From an uncultured Collinsella sp. (GTDB taxonomy: Bacteria; Actinomycetota; Coriobacteriia; Coriobacteriales; Coriobacteriaceae): a stretch of DNA of 5,651 nt. A model generated the notes under the pieces. The model worked only from the letters and a program-made list of their open reading frames with translations, searched no databases and was not told the origin of the DNA. Positions 1 to 5,568 of this stretch are shown piece after piece (the first letter of the stretch is position 1; every line of letters starts with the position of its first letter). The stretch spans positions 1 to 5,651 of the forward strand of contig CAUASQ010000108.1 in assembly GCA_958431945.1 (NCBI GenBank). The letters run 5' to 3'. Position numbers and translations under genes: made by a program.

Positions 1-269
1 TAGACCGCTATGGCTCGCTCGCCGGCGGGGGTGAGGGTGGATCCGCGGGCTCCGTCGCGCTCGATGAGTTTGCAGCCCAGCTGACCTTCGGCCTCGTTCA
101 CGATGCGCCAGGCCTTGGAATACGCCATGCCCATGCTCTTGGCGGCGCGGTTGAGCGAGTGCTCGCGGGCGATACCCTGCAGCAGCAAGACACAGCCGTG
201 TCCAAACACGCCCGGCAGATCTTTGTCGCACGCTTGAATGACCAACTTTGCCGTCGTCTTGTACTCCAT
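1..269 (-). CDS. ModE N-terminal-like winged helix regulator (partial, 3' end cut by window edge)
   Basis: Reading the minus strand from the ATG at 269-267 gives 89 uninterrupted codons to base 3; the next codon begins TA and is cut off. The protein starts MEYKTTAKLVIQACDKDLPG. Residues about 37-60 (HSLNRAAKSMGMAYSKAW) match the helix-turn-helix of the ModE N-terminal / LysR-like winged helix family, and ERDGARGSTLTPAGERA (about 70-86) is the expected wing and following helix. Family members of this single-domain type are usually about 110-130 residues, so roughly the last quarter is missing. Such proteins bind DNA; ModE itself senses molybdate through a C-terminal domain that cannot be judged here. 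Possible ribosome binding sites on the minus strand are GGGGAG (286-281) or GGAG (276-273). The gene is divergent from guaB, but nothing shows that it regulates guaB. The ligand and targets are unknown. Confidence 0.8.
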   Translation of the reverse strand, partial: MEYKTTAKLVIQACDKDLPGVFGHGCVLLLQGIAREHSLNRAAKSMGMAYSKAWRIVNEAEGQLGCKLIERDGARGSTLTPAGERAIAV

Positions 270-353
270 ACGCTCCACGTCTCCCCGCTAAAGTGTTTGC
301 TGGGCAAACGCAAAGCCTGCGTCAAGCCCTCGTGTGCTCTTCTTAAATCATGC

Positions 354-382
354 ATTGTAGCAGTCAAAGTGCGTTAAGATAA
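354..382 (-). promoter_or_regulatory. Possible promoter of the ModE-like gene
   Basis: On the minus strand TACAAT (359-354) matches the -10 consensus at five of six positions and is preceded by TGC (362-360), an extended -10 arrangement. The -35 candidate 17 bp upstream, TTATCT (382-377), is poor. It would give a leader of about 75 nt before the ATG at 269. It overlaps the -35 element proposed for guaB, so the two promoters could compete. This is inferred from motifs only. Confidence 0.35.
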
Positions 383-383
383 T
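355..383 (+). promoter_or_regulatory. Probable guaB promoter
   Basis: TTGTAG (355-360) and GATAAT (378-383) are separated by exactly 17 bp and resemble sigma-70/SigA -35 and -10 boxes, with four and five of six consensus positions respectively. The predicted transcript start is near 390, giving a guaB leader of about 73 nt. The -35 box lies over the -10 of the possible divergent promoter. Confidence 0.5.
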
Positions 384-392
384 TCGCCAGTA

Positions 393-412
393 TTGGGCGC
401 CCAAGGTTGGGC
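393..412. repeat. Overlapping palindromes at the guaB transcript start
   Basis: TTGGGCGCCCAA (393-404) is a perfect 12-bp palindrome. Its right half and the following bases form a second inverted repeat, GCCCAA-GG-TTGGGC (399-412), so the unit TTGGGC occurs three times in alternating orientation. The site lies 10-30 bp downstream of the proposed -10 box, a typical place for a repressor operator. In RNA, 399-403 can pair with 408-412 around an AGGU loop. The binding protein is unknown; the divergent winged-helix regulator is one untested candidate. Confidence 0.45.
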
Positions 413-434
413 TGGGTCCTACGAGGCCTGCAGC

Positions 435-444
435 CGACCGGTCG
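435..444. repeat. 10-bp palindrome in the guaB leader
   Basis: CGACCGGTCG is perfectly self-complementary and sits 8 bp before the guaB ribosome binding site (AAGGAG, 453-458). A 10-bp palindrome in GC-rich DNA can arise by chance, so a role as operator is only a possibility. Confidence 0.25.
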
Positions 445-462
445 CATGGAAAAAGGAGAAAC

Positions 463-1974
463 ATGGCTACGTTCTTTCCCGGTGAGTCCCACACGTTTTC
501 GGAGTATCTGCTGGTCCCTGGTTACTCGTCCTCGCAGTGCATCCCCAACAACGTCTCTCTTAAGACGCCGCTAACCCGCTTTAAGCGCGGTGAGAAGCCG
601 GCAATCACCCTGAACATCCCCATGGTTTCCGCCATCATGCAGTCCGTCTCGGGCGTCGACATGGGTGTCGCGCTCGCTACCGAGGGTGGCCTGTCCTTCA
701 TTTACGGTTCCCAGAGCGCCGAGTCCGAGGCCGCTATGGTCAAGGCCGTCAAGGATCACAAGGCCGGCTTCGTTCAGTCCGATTCCACGCTGACCCCCGA
801 CATGACCATGGAGCAGGTCATCGAGCTCAAGGAGAAGACCGGTCACTCCACCATGCCGGTTACCGACGACGGCACTCCCAAGGGTAAGCTCCTGGGCATC
901 GTCACCAGCCGTGACTATCGCCCCAGTCGTGATGACCACCAGACGAAGGTCTCTGAGTTCATGACCCCGCGTGAGCAGCTCATCGTGGGCGACAAGAACA
1001 TCAGCCTCAAGGTTGCCAACGACGTCATCTGGGACAACAAGCTCAACGCCCTGCCCATCGTCGACGACAACGATCACCTGATGGGAATCGTCTTCCGCAA
1101 GGACTATGACAGCCACAAGACCAACCCCAACGAGCTGCTCGACGGCGACAAGCGCTACATGGTCGGCGCCGGTATCAACACCCGCGACTATGCCGAGCGC
1201 GTGCCTCTGCTCATCGAGGCCGGCGCCGATGTCCTGTGCATCGACTCTTCCGAGGGCTTCAGCGAGTGGCAGAAGCGCACCATCGAGTGGATCCGCGCCA
1301 ACTACGGCGAGGACGTCAAGGTCGGTGCCGGTAACGTCGTCGACGCCGAGGGCTTCCGCTTCCTGGCAGACTGCGGCGCTGACTTCATCAAGGTCGGTAT
1401 CGGCGGCGGTTCCATCTGCATTACCCGTGAGACCAAGGGTATCGGCCGTGGCCAGGCCACCGCGCTGATCGACGTCTGCCGCGCTCGCGACGAGTACTAC
1501 GAGGAGACCGGCGTTTACGTGCCCGTGTGCTCCGACGGCGGTATCGTCTACGACTACCACATGACGCTCGCCCTTGCCATGGGTGCCGACTTTATGATGC
1601 TGGGCCGCTACTTCGCCCGCTTTGACGAGAGCCCGACCGAGCGCGTCAACGTGAACGGTCAGTACATGAAGGAGTACTGGGGCGAGGGTTCTGCGCGTGC
1701 CCGCAATTGGCAGCGCTACGACCTGGGTGGCGCCGCGAAGCTCAGCTTCGTCGAGGGCGTCGACTCCTACGTTCCCTACGCCGGCTCCCTCAAGGACGGC
1801 GTGGGCGGCACGCTCTACAAGGTCAAGTCCACGATGTGCAACTGCGGCGCCCTCTCGATCCCCGAGCTCCAGGAAAAGGCACGCCTGACGCTGGTCAGCT
1901 CGACCTCGATCGTCGAAGGCGGCGCCCACGACGTTGTCGTGAAAGACTCCCAGCAGAGCGTTTCCTATCGATAA
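463..1974 (+). CDS. guaB: Inosine-5'-monophosphate dehydrogenase (IMPDH)
   Basis: This cytosolic enzyme oxidises IMP to XMP with NAD+, the committed step to GMP. The 503-residue protein is full length for the family. It has a TIM-barrel catalytic domain (about 1-101 and 222-503) interrupted by two CBS domains (about 102-221). The catalytic loop is GIGGGSICITR with the nucleophile Cys319. DSS at 261-263 and SDGG at 357-360 bind the nucleotide. The mobile flap carries the Arg418-Tyr419 pair (NWQRYD), and Glu431 follows. As recalled, the length and all these positions match Tritrichomonas foetus IMPDH. Lys310 and Glu431 are the pair linked to poor mycophenolic acid binding in that enzyme. The ATG at 463 is supported by AAGGAG 4 bp upstream and by homology from residue 10 (HTFSEYLLVPG). 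The gene appears monocistronic, with its own promoter and terminator. The identification is secure. Confidence 0.97.
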   Translation: MATFFPGESHTFSEYLLVPGYSSSQCIPNNVSLKTPLTRFKRGEKPAITLNIPMVSAIMQSVSGVDMGVALATEGGLSFIYGSQSAESEAAMVKAVKDHKAGFVQSDSTLTPDMTMEQVIELKEKTGHSTMPVTDDGTPKGKLLGIVTSRDYRPSRDDHQTKVSEFMTPREQLIVGDKNISLKVANDVIWDNKLNALPIVDDNDHLMGIVFRKDYDSHKTNPNELLDGDKRYMVGAGINTRDYAERVPLLIEAGADVLCIDSSEGFSEWQKRTIEWIRANYGEDVKVGAGNVVDAEGFRFLADCGADFIKVGIGGGSICITRETKGIGRGQATALIDVCRARDEYYEETGVYVPVCSDGGIVYDYHMTLALAMGADFMMLGRYFARFDESPTERVNVNGQYMKEYWGEGSARARNWQRYDLGGAAKLSFVEGVDSYVPYAGSLKDGVGGTLYKVKSTMCNCGALSIPELQEKARLTLVSSTSIVEGGAHDVVVKDSQQSVSYR

Positions 1975-1994
1975 GGTAAGAGCTGCATATCAAA

Positions 1995-2009
1995 GGTTGA
2001 GCATCAACC
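1995..2009 (+). other. Small hairpin after guaB
   Basis: GGTTGA-GCA-TCAACC is a perfect 6-bp inverted repeat with a 3-base loop, 20 bp after the guaB stop. It has no U-tract directly after it. It may simply add 3' end structure before the terminator at 2026. Confidence 0.35.
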
Positions 2010-2025
2010 ACGTTATTTAGATAAA

Positions 2026-2070
2026 GCGAGATGCCTGCAAGTCGCAGACATCTCGCTTGTTGTATTTGCT
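2026..2070 (+). terminator. Intrinsic terminator of guaB
   Basis: Bases 2026-2038 (GCGAGATGCCTGC) pair with 2044-2056 (GCAGACATCTCGC) to give a 13-bp stem with one internal mismatch and a 5-base loop (AAGTC). A T-rich tail (TTGTTGTATTTGCT) follows. It lies about 50 bp after the guaB stop and separates guaB from leuS. Confidence 0.85.
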
Positions 2071-2075
2071 ATCAT
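2067..2075 (+). promoter_or_regulatory. Possible leuS promoter (extended -10)
   Basis: TGC-TATCAT is an extended -10 motif, with TATCAT matching the consensus at five of six positions. It sits in the tail of the guaB terminator. No good -35 is present; CAGACA (2045-2050) is 19 bp upstream. The predicted start near 2082 would place the whole inverted repeat at 2094-2211 in the leuS leader RNA. Because the guaB terminator looks efficient, leuS needs a promoter about here. Confidence 0.45.
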
Positions 2076-2093
2076 CATGCGAGTTAACGATGT

Positions 2094-2211
2094 GGCGGGG
2101 CGTTCTTACCTTTGCTCGCTGCAAGTTCCGCACGAGCCGAAGAGCACTTAATGTGCTCTTCGTGCGAGCAGGACTGTCCGCAGCAGCGAGTAAAGGTAAG
2201 AACGCCCCGCC
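2094..2211 (+). promoter_or_regulatory. Long structured leader of leuS (29-bp inverted repeat)
   Basis: Left arm 2094-2122 (GGCGGGGCGTTCTTACC...) is complementary over all 29 bases to right arm 2183-2211 (...GGTAAGAACGCCCCGCC). The only deviation is one position that would be a G-U wobble in RNA. The arms enclose 60 bases with a further hairpin (2129-2166). No U-tract follows the right arm, so it is not an intrinsic terminator. It ends 14 bases before the leuS ribosome binding site. An alternative 7-bp pairing exists: 2113-2119 (TGCTCGC) with 2164-2170 (GCGAGCA). That would compete with the inner part of the long stem and could allow switching. I see no T-box consensus or known riboswitch. 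The position suggests control of leuS, or RNase III processing, but the role is unknown. Confidence 0.7.
2129..2166 (+). repeat. Central hairpin inside the leuS leader
   Basis: Bases 2138-2147 (CGAAGAGCAC) pair perfectly with 2153-2162 (GTGCTCTTCG) around the loop TTAAT. Below this, GCAC (2130-2133) could instead pair with 2162-2165, extending the helix past a 5-base left-side bulge. If the closing C-G pair opens, the 7-base loop is CUUAAUG, which has U at the tRNA position-33 equivalent and UAA at positions 34-36, a leucine anticodon. Confidence 0.65.
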
Positions 2212-2225
2212 CCAACCCAGCTAAC

Positions 2226-2232
2226 AAAGGAG
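2226..2232 (+). promoter_or_regulatory. leuS ribosome binding site
   Basis: AAAGGAG lies 5 bases before the ATG at 2238. This decides the leuS start: the reading frame is open further upstream (in-frame TTG 2112, ATG 2151), but those codons fall in the inverted repeat and have no comparable ribosome binding site. Confidence 0.85.
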
Positions 2233-2237
2233 CTGAT

Positions 2238-4814
2238 ATGTGCGATTGCACAGATCATAAGGACGAGATCCCTGTCTACGACGCGCAGGCCATTGAGTCC
2301 AGGTGGATGAAGGCCTGGGAGGACTCCAACCTCTTTGCCGTCGACACCGACGACAGCAAGCCCAAGAAGTACGTGCTCGAGATGTTCCCGTATCCGTCGG
2401 GCGACCTGCACATGGGCCACGCGCGCAACTATACCATCGGCGATGCCATGGCCCGTCAGGCCCGCATGCGCGGCTTTGACGTGCTGCACCCCATCGGCTT
2501 TGACGCCTTTGGCCTGCCCGCCGAGAACGCCGCCATCAAGCACAATACGCAGGCTGCCGCCTGGACGTATAAGAACATGGACCAGGCGCTCGCCACGATG
2601 AAGCGCATGGGCTTCTCTTACGATCTGGATCGCATGGTCAAGACCTGCAGCCCCGACTACTACCGCTGGGGCCAGTGGATCTTTGAGAAGCTGTGGGAAA
2701 AGGGCCTGGTCTACCGCAAGAAGAACCCGGTCAACTGGTGCCCTAACTGCAAGACCGTTTTGGCCAACGAACAGGTCACCGAGGGCAAGTGCTGGCGCTG
2801 CGGCACCGAGCCCGAGAAGCGCGACCTTGAGCAGTGGTACTTCAAGATTACCGAGTACTCCCAGGAGCTGCTCGACGACCTGGAGAAGCTCCCCGGCTGG
2901 CCCGAGCGCGTCAAGCAGATGCAGGCCAACTGGATCGGTCGCTCCGAGGGCGCCGAGGTTGACTTTACCCTGTGCGACCAGGATGGCGAGCCCATCGAGG
3001 GCGACGAGGGTAAGATCACCGTCTTCACCACGCGAGCCGACACACTCTTCGGTGTCTCCTTCTTTGTCCTGGCTCCCGAGTATGCGCGCCTGCACGAGCT
3101 CGTCGAGGGCACGGAGTACGAGGAGGCCGTGACCAAGATCGTCGAGGACTCTAAGCATATCTCTGCCGTCGAGCGTGCCCAGGGCACCCTCGAGAAGCAC
3201 GGTGCCTTTACCGGCCGCTACGTGGTAAACCCCGTCAACGGCGAGAAGGTCCCCGTGTGGGTTGCCGACTATGTCGTTGCCGACTACGGCACCGGCGCCG
3301 TCATGGCCGTTCCCTGCGGCGACCAGCGCGACTTTGAGTTTGCCCGCAAGTACGACCTGCCTATTGTGCCGATCATCCTGGACGATGACGATCGTGCTGC
3401 TGTCGAGGCTAGTGGCGAGACCATCGATACCTTCCATGCCGAGACCGTCGACTGGGATTGCGCCCACGCTGCCGAGGGCACGCTTGTCCAGTCCGGCAAG
3501 TACACCGGCATGCGCGGCGGCAAGCACTCCGAGGGCGAGGCTGCGATCGTGGCCGACCTCGAGGCCATGGGCTGCGGCCGTCGCAAGGTCGAGTTCCGCC
3601 TGCGCGACTGGCTCATCAGCCGTCAACGCTATTGGGGCAACCCCATCCCGGCCATCCGCTGCGAGCACTGCGGCATTGTGCCCGTGCCCGAGGATCAGCT
3701 GCCGGTGACGCTGCCCGAGAACCTGGACCTGGGCGCAGGCGAGACCCTCGCCGAGTGCAAGGAGTTCTACGAGACCACCTGCCCGGTCTGCGGTCGCCCG
3801 GCCAAGCGCGAGACCGATACCATGGACACCTTCACCTGCTCCAGCTGGTATTACCTGCGCTATACCGACCCGCACAACACCGAGCTGCCCTTCTCCAAGG
3901 AAGCCGCCGACCGTTGGATGCCCGTCGATAACTACATCGGCGGCATCGAGCATGCCATTTTGCACCTGCTCTACAGCCGCTTCTTTACCAAGGCGCTGCG
4001 CGACCTGGGCCTGCTGAGCGTTGACGAGCCCTTTACCAACCTGCTGTGCCAGGGCATGGTCAAGGACGAGAACGGCGACACCATGTCCAAGTCCAAGGGC
4101 AATGTGGTGCCCCCGAGCTCGGTTATCGAGCCCTACGGCGCCGACACCATGCGCCTGGCGATCCTGTTTATCGCCCCGCCCGAGAAGGACTTCGACTGGG
4201 ATCCCAAGGCCGTCGAGGGCGCCAACCGCTTTATCAAGCGCGCCTGGCGTATCGTGTGGCAGCTCGTCCAGTCGGGCGACGTCAACGTAACCTTCGACAA
4301 GTCCGCGCTCGACGAGACCGCGATGAAGCTCTACCGCGAGCGTCATCGTACCATCGCCAAGTGCACCGAGGACTTCGATCGCGGCCAGTTCAACACCGCG
4401 ATCTCGGCCGTCATGGAGCTCGTCAACGCGGCGAGCGCCTACCTTAACGCCACCGAGGGTGCTGACCGCGACAAGGCCCTGTGCTACGGCGTGGCCAAGG
4501 ACATCGTGAGCGTCCTGGCGCCCATCTGCCCGTTCTGGGCCGACGAGCTGTGGCACGAGGCACTCGGCTGCGAGGGCAACGCCTACACCGCCGCCTGGCC
4601 CGAGTTCGACCTGGCCGAGTCCATCGAGGACACGGTGCAGATCGTCGTCCAGGTACTCGGCAAGGTCCGTGGCCGCATTGACGTGGCCCGCGATGCCTCC
4701 AACGAGGAAATGCAGGCTGCCGCCGAGGCTGCCGTTGCCAAGTGGACCGAGGGCAAGACGGTCGTCAAGGCCATCTGCGTGCCCGGCAAGCTGGTTAACC
4801 TGGTGGTCAAGTAA
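2238..4814 (+). CDS. leuS: Leucyl-tRNA synthetase
   Basis: This cytosolic class Ia synthetase attaches leucine to tRNA-Leu and hydrolyses mischarged products. The protein has 858 residues, normal for bacterial LeuRS. It shows the HMGH signature (58-61), a Cys4 zinc-binding motif (Cys168, 171, 185, 188), and the CP1 editing domain (about 235-430) with a T-rich motif (TTRADT, 264-269) and GTGAVMAVP (351-359). RDWLISRQRYWG (456-467) follows, then a second Cys4 motif (Cys475, 478, 515, 518) and the MSKSK loop (616-620). A helical tRNA-binding domain (about 655-790) and a small C-terminal domain (from about 798) complete it. Only seven residues separate CQGMV (604-608) from MSKSK, so the leucine-specific insertion seen in E. 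coli is absent. In the editing site the usual histidine before DxRD is Gly361 (PCGDQRD), while Asp365 is kept. The start rests on AAAGGAG at 2226. It is flanked by its own leader and terminator, so it is probably monocistronic. Confidence 0.97.
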   Translation: MCDCTDHKDEIPVYDAQAIESRWMKAWEDSNLFAVDTDDSKPKKYVLEMFPYPSGDLHMGHARNYTIGDAMARQARMRGFDVLHPIGFDAFGLPAENAAIKHNTQAAAWTYKNMDQALATMKRMGFSYDLDRMVKTCSPDYYRWGQWIFEKLWEKGLVYRKKNPVNWCPNCKTVLANEQVTEGKCWRCGTEPEKRDLEQWYFKITEYSQELLDDLEKLPGWPERVKQMQANWIGRSEGAEVDFTLCDQDGEPIEGDEGKITVFTTRADTLFGVSFFVLAPEYARLHELVEGTEYEEAVTKIVEDSKHISAVERAQGTLEKHGAFTGRYVVNPVNGEKVPVWVADYVVADYGTGAVMAVPCGDQRDFEFARKYDLPIVPIILDDDDRAAVEASGETIDTFHAETVDWDCAHAAEGTLVQSGKYTGMRGGKHSEGEAAIVADLEAMGCGRRKVEFRLRDWLISRQRYWGNPIPAIRCEHCGIVPVPEDQLPVTLPENLDLGAGETLAECKEFYETTCPVCGRPAKRETDTMDTFTCSSWYYLRYTDPHNTELPFSKEAADRWMPVDNYIGGIEHAILHLLYSRFFTKALRDLGLLSVDEPFTNLLCQGMVKDENGDTMSKSKGNVVPPSSVIEPYGADTMRLAILFIAPPEKDFDWDPKAVEGANRFIKRAWRIVWQLVQSGDVNVTFDKSALDETAMKLYRERHRTIAKCTEDFDRGQFNTAISAVMELVNAASAYLNATEGADRDKALCYGVAKDIVSVLAPICPFWADELWHEALGCEGNAYTAAWPEFDLAESIEDTVQIVVQVLGKVRGRIDVARDASNEEMQAAAEAAVAKWTEGKTVVKAICVPGKLVNLVVK

Positions 4815-4843
4815 GCGCTGCGCGCATAGTTGACGCATAAAAG

Positions 4844-4878
4844 ACGAGGGGCGATCCGGTTGGGTTGTCCCTCGTTTT
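4844..4878 (+). terminator. Intrinsic terminator of leuS
   Basis: Bases 4844-4857 (ACGAGGGGCGATCC) pair with 4862-4875 (GGGTTGTCCCTCGT) as a 14-bp stem including a few G-U pairs, closed by a GGTT loop and ending in TTTT (4875-4878). An A-run before the stem (4838-4842) could let it work weakly in both directions. It lies 29 bp after the leuS stop. Confidence 0.88.
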
Positions 4879-4965
4879 GCATGTACCTGCCTAGGTGCCT
4901 TCGGTCAATTGTCCTATTCTTGTGGAGAAGCTGTGCGCACGCTGACCTGCAGATTCGTACTGTGC

Positions 4966-4994
4966 TTGCACGTTTCCGCAGCTATTGGTATAGT
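4966..4994 (+). promoter_or_regulatory. Promoter of the rimP-nusA operon
   Basis: TTGCAC (4966-4971) and TATAGT (4989-4994) are spaced by 17 bp, and TGG precedes the -10 box to give an extended -10. This is the best promoter match in the window. The expected transcript start is near 5001. The stretch between the leuS terminator and this promoter (4879-4965) contains no gene that I can see, only an 8-bp palindrome GTGCGCAC (4933-4940). Confidence 0.75.
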
Positions 4995-5019
4995 TTGCTT
5001 GCAAATGAAGTTGTAATTG

Positions 5020-5052
5020 AAAGAAGTGGGGTTTCGGCCCCGCTTCTTTTTT
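5020..5052 (+). terminator. Intrinsic terminator in the rimP-nusA leader (attenuator candidate)
   Basis: Bases 5020-5031 (AAAGAAGTGGGG) pair with 5038-5049 (CCCCGCTTCTTT) as a 12-bp stem with one G-U pair and a TTTCGG loop. A run of six T covers 5047-5052. It starts about 20 bases after the predicted transcript start and ends 8 bases before the rimP ribosome binding site. leuS already has a terminator upstream, so this one acts on transcripts from the rimP promoter. It would yield an RNA of about 50 nt unless polymerase reads through. Control of a nusA operon by leader termination is known in other bacteria. Confidence 0.8.
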
Positions 5053-5072
5053 GTATGGATGGAGGTGCCGCA

Positions 5073-5567
5073 ATGGTCAAGACCAAGACCGAGCAGGCGA
5101 TCATCAACGCGCTCGAGGCCGTCGCTCCCCAGCACGATGTCGACATCGTCGACGTCGAGCTCGTGGGTGCCACCAAGGCCCCCTGCGTGCGTGTGCGTAT
5201 CGAGGGTGCCGAGGGTCAGAGCCTGTCGCTCAACGACGTCACGGCCAACACCAAGTGGGTCGGCGATGTGATTGAGGAGCTCGACCCCATCTCTTCGAGC
5301 TATACGCTCGAGGTGTCGAGCCCGGGTATGGCGCGCCCGCTGCGCCGCCCGTGCGACTTTGCCCGCTTTGTGGGCGAGAACTGTGAGCTTACCTCCACCG
5401 CCACCGAGGGCCGTCGCAAGTACGCCGGCAAGATTGCCGCCGCCACCGAGACGAACGTGACCCTCGAGCTCGAGGACGGCGAGTCCGTTACCCTCGATTT
5501 CTCTGATGTTAAAAAGTGCAAGTTGAAGCCCACCTACGACTTCAAGCCCGCGAAGGAAGGAAAGTAA
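5073..5567 (+). CDS. rimP: Ribosome maturation factor RimP
   Basis: RimP binds the 30S subunit and helps its late assembly. The protein has 164 residues, normal for the family. The N-terminal alpha/beta domain (about 1-90) contains DVDIVDVELVG (22-32) and the family hallmark LEVSSPGMARPL (79-90), close to the usual LEVSSPGLDRPL. The C-terminal SH3-like domain spans about 95-155 (GKIAAATETNVTLELEDGESVTLDFSDVKKCKL region). The ATG at 5073 is preceded by GGAGG (5061-5065) at 7 bases. The frame is open back to 4830, but that extension crosses the promoter and leader terminator and cannot be coding here. The stop codon is one base before the nusA start, so the two genes are co-translated in the classic rimP-nusA order. 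The ID is secure from the motif and the neighbour. Confidence 0.95.
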   Translation: MVKTKTEQAIINALEAVAPQHDVDIVDVELVGATKAPCVRVRIEGAEGQSLSLNDVTANTKWVGDVIEELDPISSSYTLEVSSPGMARPLRRPCDFARFVGENCELTSTATEGRRKYAGKIAAATETNVTLELEDGESVTLDFSDVKKCKLKPTYDFKPAKEGK

Positions 5568-5568
5568 G

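Noticed and set aside
98..367. 89-codon minus-strand frame overlapping the ModE-like gene
   Set aside because: It is in another frame over the same DNA, with an Arg/Ser/Cys/Trp-rich composition and no motif. The frame starting at 269 has a clear winged-helix sequence.
571..1929. Long open frame on the minus strand opposite guaB (452 codons)
   Set aside because: This is the same antisense effect: composition dominated by Val, Gly, Ala, Leu and Asp, no motif, and no plausible ribosome binding site context.
2077..2151. 24-codon ORF (ATG 2077) whose TAA overlaps the in-frame ATG at 2151
   Set aside because: There is no ribosome binding site, and the ATG probably lies upstream of the transcript start. 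Only two Leu codons are present, so it does not look like a leucine attenuator peptide.
2112..2237. N-terminal extension of leuS from TTG 2112 or ATG 2151
   Set aside because: The extension lies in the inverted repeat and has no ribosome binding site. LeuRS homology begins shortly after the ATG at 2238, which has AAAGGAG at ideal spacing.
2089..2237. T-box riboswitch upstream of leuS
   Set aside because: GTGGCGGGGCG at 2092-2102 faintly resembles the T-box core, but it is at the 5' end of the element, lacks the ACCGCG part, and no specifier-loop stem or terminator/antiterminator pair is visible.
2148..4838. Very long open frame on the minus strand opposite leuS (896 codons)
   Set aside because: It is the antisense shadow of a secure leuS gene, produced by GC-rich third positions. 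The translation is low complexity in Leu, Val, Gly, Ala, Asp and His and shows no recognisable domain.
5005..5016. Mini-ORF ATG AAG TTG TAA at the start of the rimP leader
   Set aside because: Three codons with no ribosome binding site near the predicted transcript start; likely chance.
4830..5072. 81-codon N-terminal extension of rimP
   Set aside because: It would run through the leuS terminator, the rimP promoter and the leader terminator. The ATG at 5073 has GGAGG at 7 bases and gives the normal RimP length.
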